From Acanthornis magna (lineage: Eukaryota; Chordata; Aves; Passeriformes; Acanthizidae): a DNA stretch of 64,000 nt. Positions within the stretch are counted from its first letter, which is position 1; each line of letters opens with the position of its first letter. Where the stretch lies: NCBI GenBank assembly GCA_036785705.1, contig JAWUZG010000056.1, forward strand, positions 559,001-623,000, given 5' to 3'. The notes under the pieces were generated by a model that made no database searches, was not told where the DNA came from, and was given only the letters and a program-made list of their open reading frames with translations. The position numbers and the translations under genes were made by a program. This document shows, one piece after another, positions 61,013-64,000 of the stretch.

Positions 61013-61599
61013 TTGAGCCACCACACTTTTGGACAGAGCTGGAGGCACCAGCCTCCCTGGCACGCTGCGAAGCCAGCTCCAGGGAGCTGAAATAACCTGG
61101 TGTCACTCTGCAGAGCCTGATTTCTAGTCCCTGTAATTAAACACCCAGCTGTTGAGATCTTTTATATGTATTCAAATTGAGACTTGGCAGGCTTAGGTAG
61201 CAGGGAGCTCGCCTCAGTGACCATGAAGATCTGTTGTGCTCTTAAAGCAAACTCCATCATACCTCAGCCAGGATGGGTAGGGATCTGAGCATGCCAGAGA
61301 TGCTTTTGTAGGCTGAGCTGGTGAGACTGGGTGGGAAACTTTGCTGTATTACTGCTGGTACCCAGCCCACGGGCAAGGGAGTGGGAGCTTCCTTAGAGAT
61401 GGGGGCACCAAAAGGAGTACCCAGAGCCCCCGAGGTCTTGAAGTGAGAAGCGTCTGGAGATTTTCCAGGCAGTGCTTGAGCTAAGCCTAAGGATAACTGC
61501 CTCATCCCACTGGAGCTGGCAGAAGATGGCTGCTCCCCTAAATTCCAGATTTGTCCATCACTAACGATAATGCACCGAGAAATAAATGTCACATACAAA

Positions 61600-61960
61600 A
61601 TTTATGGGAGAGCTGCTTCGCTAGTCTCCTTTTTTAAGGTTATACTAAAAATTAAACCACATTTTCCCCCAAGGGGGAGCGGCAGGCTGTCACCGTAACA
61701 AATGTCCCGGTGTGTCACGGAGCAGCACACATGTGTGTGCACACAGCGTACGCAGGCATCGAGAGGCAGGGCGGCGCAAGCAGCGCCGCTCACGTGGCTG
61801 GTTAGCTGAGGAAAATCGTTATTTTTATACTTACACTTTATATGGCAATTTCCTGGCCGCGTAAAAAAAAAAAAAAATCGGAGAGTTACACAAGCTCAAA
61901 ACCGAGATCCCAGTATAAAACCGGGCGCGTGACTTCTTTATGCAATGGAAGCGCAGACTC
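61600..61960 (+). promoter_or_regulatory. AT-rich block with TATA-like box beside CpG-rich DNA
   Basis: AT-rich words (ATACTAAAAATTAAACC, TTATTTTTATACTTACAC, TTATATGGCAATTTCC) lead to a good TATA-type sequence, AGTATAAAACCGGGCGCG (TATAAAA at 61913-61919). Retained CpGs follow. This could be a TATA-containing alternative promoter pointing right, or a conserved enhancer. No initiator or exon end was identified with confidence. Confidence 0.35.
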
Positions 61961-62430
61961 CTCGCAGGTGCGGACACACATGGCACGGCCTCCCGCTCCG
62001 GGTCGGGTAGAGCATCCCATCCCGGCAGGAGGGGATTCCACAGCCCCTGGCGCAGGCACCATCAGCTCGCAGCAGGTGTTTTTTTAAGGTTAAGCAGGGG
62101 ATCAGCGTGGCTTTGAGGGCTGTTGTCCCTCCTGTCCCGAGCCGCGGGCGGCACTTCGAGGTCCGGCCGCCCCCGGGCCGCTCCGGTGCCGCATGTCTGG
62201 ATGGGGCGCTGCGGTTGGGGGACGTTCATCAGCTCTGGCAGCGGAGCTAATGCGATTAAGGGCTTTTCTCACCCTCCGCTCAGTGCTCATTAACATTTCC
62301 CTGCTAAGGAGTTTAGGAGCGTCGCCTCATCTCGCCGCAGCTTTGGTTTGTGGCGAGGGGGGCAGGCGGGCGGTGCAGAGAGGAAGGCTCCCCGACCCTG
62401 TGGGTGCTGCCCGGCCAGCGACAGGGCCAC
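61961..62430. promoter_or_regulatory. second CpG-rich region (weak CpG island)
   Basis: CpGs are frequent, especially at 62130-62210 (GAGCCGCGGGCGGC, TCCGGCCGCCCCCGGGCCGC) and 62320-62400. A homeodomain-type stretch, GCTAATGCGATTAAGGGC ... CATTAACATTTCC, lies between. It is smaller and less dense than the island at 3.6 kb. It could be an alternative promoter with the upstream TATA box, or a CpG-rich conserved element. Transcription direction is not certain. Confidence 0.45.
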
Positions 62431-64000
62431 CGAGGGAGGGGATGTGGCTGGGAGAGCCGCTGCAATGCCGTGCAATGCCACCAAACCCAACGCTTCCGGC
62501 TAGGAGTCCTATTTCTGCCCTGGATTGGGAGCTGGGGAAGGCAGATGCCCTGGTTGAGGGAGGGTGAGGCTGCCTGCCTGGTAGCCTGTGAACAGAGACC
62601 TACAAACAGCTTCTCTGTGGTGTCACAACCCCGTCCGCTGCGCAGGCAGGGAGAGAAACCAATTTTGGAAGCCTCCCTCCCAGCTCTCACAATCGAGAAC
62701 CAGGAGAGATATTTTTATTTGGTCTTACAAGTAGGTCTTGAGACATCTCTAAGTGGGTGCTTCATAGCCTGCGTAGAAATGAAACCCTCCCATGCACCAC
62801 ACAAAGCCCTTCACAGCAGCAAGCCTCAGGCTTTGCCCTGCTGCCTCTACCCTCTGCTCTCCTACTCGATGTCCCTGGCCAGCTCTCCTGGGGACACCTG
62901 GAGCAGGCTGACACGAGTTCTGACCCCTGCCCAGCAAAGTTTGATGCAGAAGATGCTTCTAGACTTTCTGTGGTGGGTCCCAGATGTCTTTTTAGTCACC
63001 TGGCATGTGTCAGTCTGTGTTGAACCAAAGAAGAAAAGAGTGCTTGATGATTTTTTTCCTGAATATTTTAATTCTTCATCGAGAAAACCTGAATCTCCCA
63101 TGGAAATTGTGTTTCCTGTTTGAAAACAAGTTGTTAACACACCACTCAGCACTACAGAAGGCTGCTTTTCCAGGGGCTAATACCTGAAGATTGACTGATT
63201 TCAATATCTAGCACACTACATCCTCTGATTCAGCCTTTTCCCTGCATCATCGGGGCTTTTGTGCTTTTCCTTTCTCTGATGTGAATCCTCTGGCACCTTG
63301 CAAGACCCAGGCTCCTGCTGCAGCCTGGCTCAGCTGAGCCGAGGAAGACCTCTCTACTCTGTCTGCCTGCCTATTTCCATGAAACCTCCAGGAATTTAAT
63401 AACTTTGAGATTTTCAGCTGTCACTCACACGCTGTTGAATTTGACTGCTGAGTTGGAGAGTAATTAGGGGAGACAGACAACACGTGGAGCATGTGATGGC
63501 ACAAGACTTGTTTTCTTAGGCAAACCATGTAAAAAAAAAATCTAAAACCACCTCTTTTCAAATTTTTACCTTGTTCTGCCTGCAGATAGGTCTTGCCTGG
63601 CAGTGAGGGAGTGTCAGCTGCCCTTGGGTAGTGACATCCAACACTGGGTGCTGGGTGGGCAGAATGGGTGCTCTTGTCCCTGCAGTATTTGGGGACACAG
63701 GGCTGAGAACTCAGCATGGTGATTTTGATCCCTTTGAGATGACACAGGGTGTGAATTAAAGATGTGACACGAGCATCTCCAGCAGTGCTGTGCTATTTCA
63801 GGGCAGACCCATCAACTCAGAGCTATCTTTTATAAATAAAGGAGATTTTAATTAAAAACTCTAATTGTTAACTGTCTATTACACTGCACATTCTGCCAAA
63901 TAGCAGAGCATCCTTTAAAATACCTGTTAAAATACTGAATGGTGCTGCCATTAAGGGACTTTGGCTGGTTGCTGGAGGTGCTGCTTTCAGCAGCGGCCCT
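62431..64000. other. non-coding
   Basis: No exon or repeat is recognised. A 193-codon frame beginning at the ATG at 62545 and ending at 63123 resembles no known protein. The end of the window (63820-63960) is AT-rich (TTTATAAATAAAGG, TTTTAATTAAAAACTC) and may hold a regulatory block. Confidence 0.45.

Larger units (their letters stand above)
55767..61599. other. non-coding, presumably intronic or intergenic
   Basis: No recognisable exons or transposons. Two long overlapping ATG-initiated frames on opposite strands at 57781-58532 are discussed among the findings. A candidate enhancer at 57720-57850 is listed separately. The acceptor-like CCTGATTTTTCTGTTTCAG near 57190-57208 has no matching donor I can support. 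Confidence 0.45.

Noticed and set aside
62350..63123. 257-codon plus-strand open frame, the longest in the window
   Set aside because: It begins at a GTG, which is not a normal start in vertebrates; the first ATG is at 62545, leaving 193 codons. No domain, no splice context and no protein resemblance.
1..64000. Bacterial or phage-type systems (operons, CRISPR, toxin-antitoxin, defence islands), tRNA and rRNA genes
   Set aside because: No Shine-Dalgarno/ORF strings, regularly spaced repeats or RNA-gene signatures were seen, and the sequence is vertebrate in character.

Overview
This window looks like vertebrate nuclear DNA, most likely from a bird (probably Neoaves, possibly a songbird). The evidence is the repeats: three copies of the 3' end of a CR1 LINE carrying avian diagnostic motifs, a decayed gammaretrovirus-like provirus and a solo-LTR-like insertion, with no mammalian SINEs. 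There are no bacterial-style gene strings, operons, rRNA, tRNA or CRISPR. No complete protein-coding gene is visible. Almost every open frame is a chance ORF in moderately GC-rich non-coding DNA, often open on both strands at once.

Layout. Positions 1-3600 are non-coding, with blocks that look conserved. A strong CpG island at about 3620-4160 is the clearest promoter. It ends in a good plus-strand splice donor at 3934, so I read it as the first, probably untranslated, exon of a plus-strand gene whose other exons are remote. From there to the right edge the window behaves like a very long intron or regulatory region. The best downstream exon candidate is 19153-19324. Weaker ones are 24874-25042 (GC-rich) and 55724-55766 (43 bases). 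The gene cannot be named from these.

Repeats. A direct duplication (13991-14322 and 15921-16237) lies about 1.9 kb apart. A CR1 3' end at about 17546-18268 is split by a 660-base LTR-like insertion (17578-18237). Minus-strand CR1 3' ends lie at 28729-28922 and 31358-31455. A TTA microsatellite is at 39369-39410, and several short tandem repeats are scattered about. At 52527-55066 there is an internally deleted, frameshifted minus-strand provirus: an LTR-start fragment, RNase H, integrase C-terminal domain, a short surface-protein region, a long transmembrane-protein region, a polypurine tract and a second LTR start.

Regulation. Several blocks keep CpGs or have clustered TAATTA and octamer motifs unlike their surroundings (for example 440-620, 9640-9750, 16690-16950, 29715-30075, 38545-38700, 40425-40640, 57720-57850). 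A second CpG-rich zone with a TATA-like box lies at 61740-62430. Together these suggest the regulatory landscape of a developmental gene. That is inference, and a multi-species alignment would decide it.
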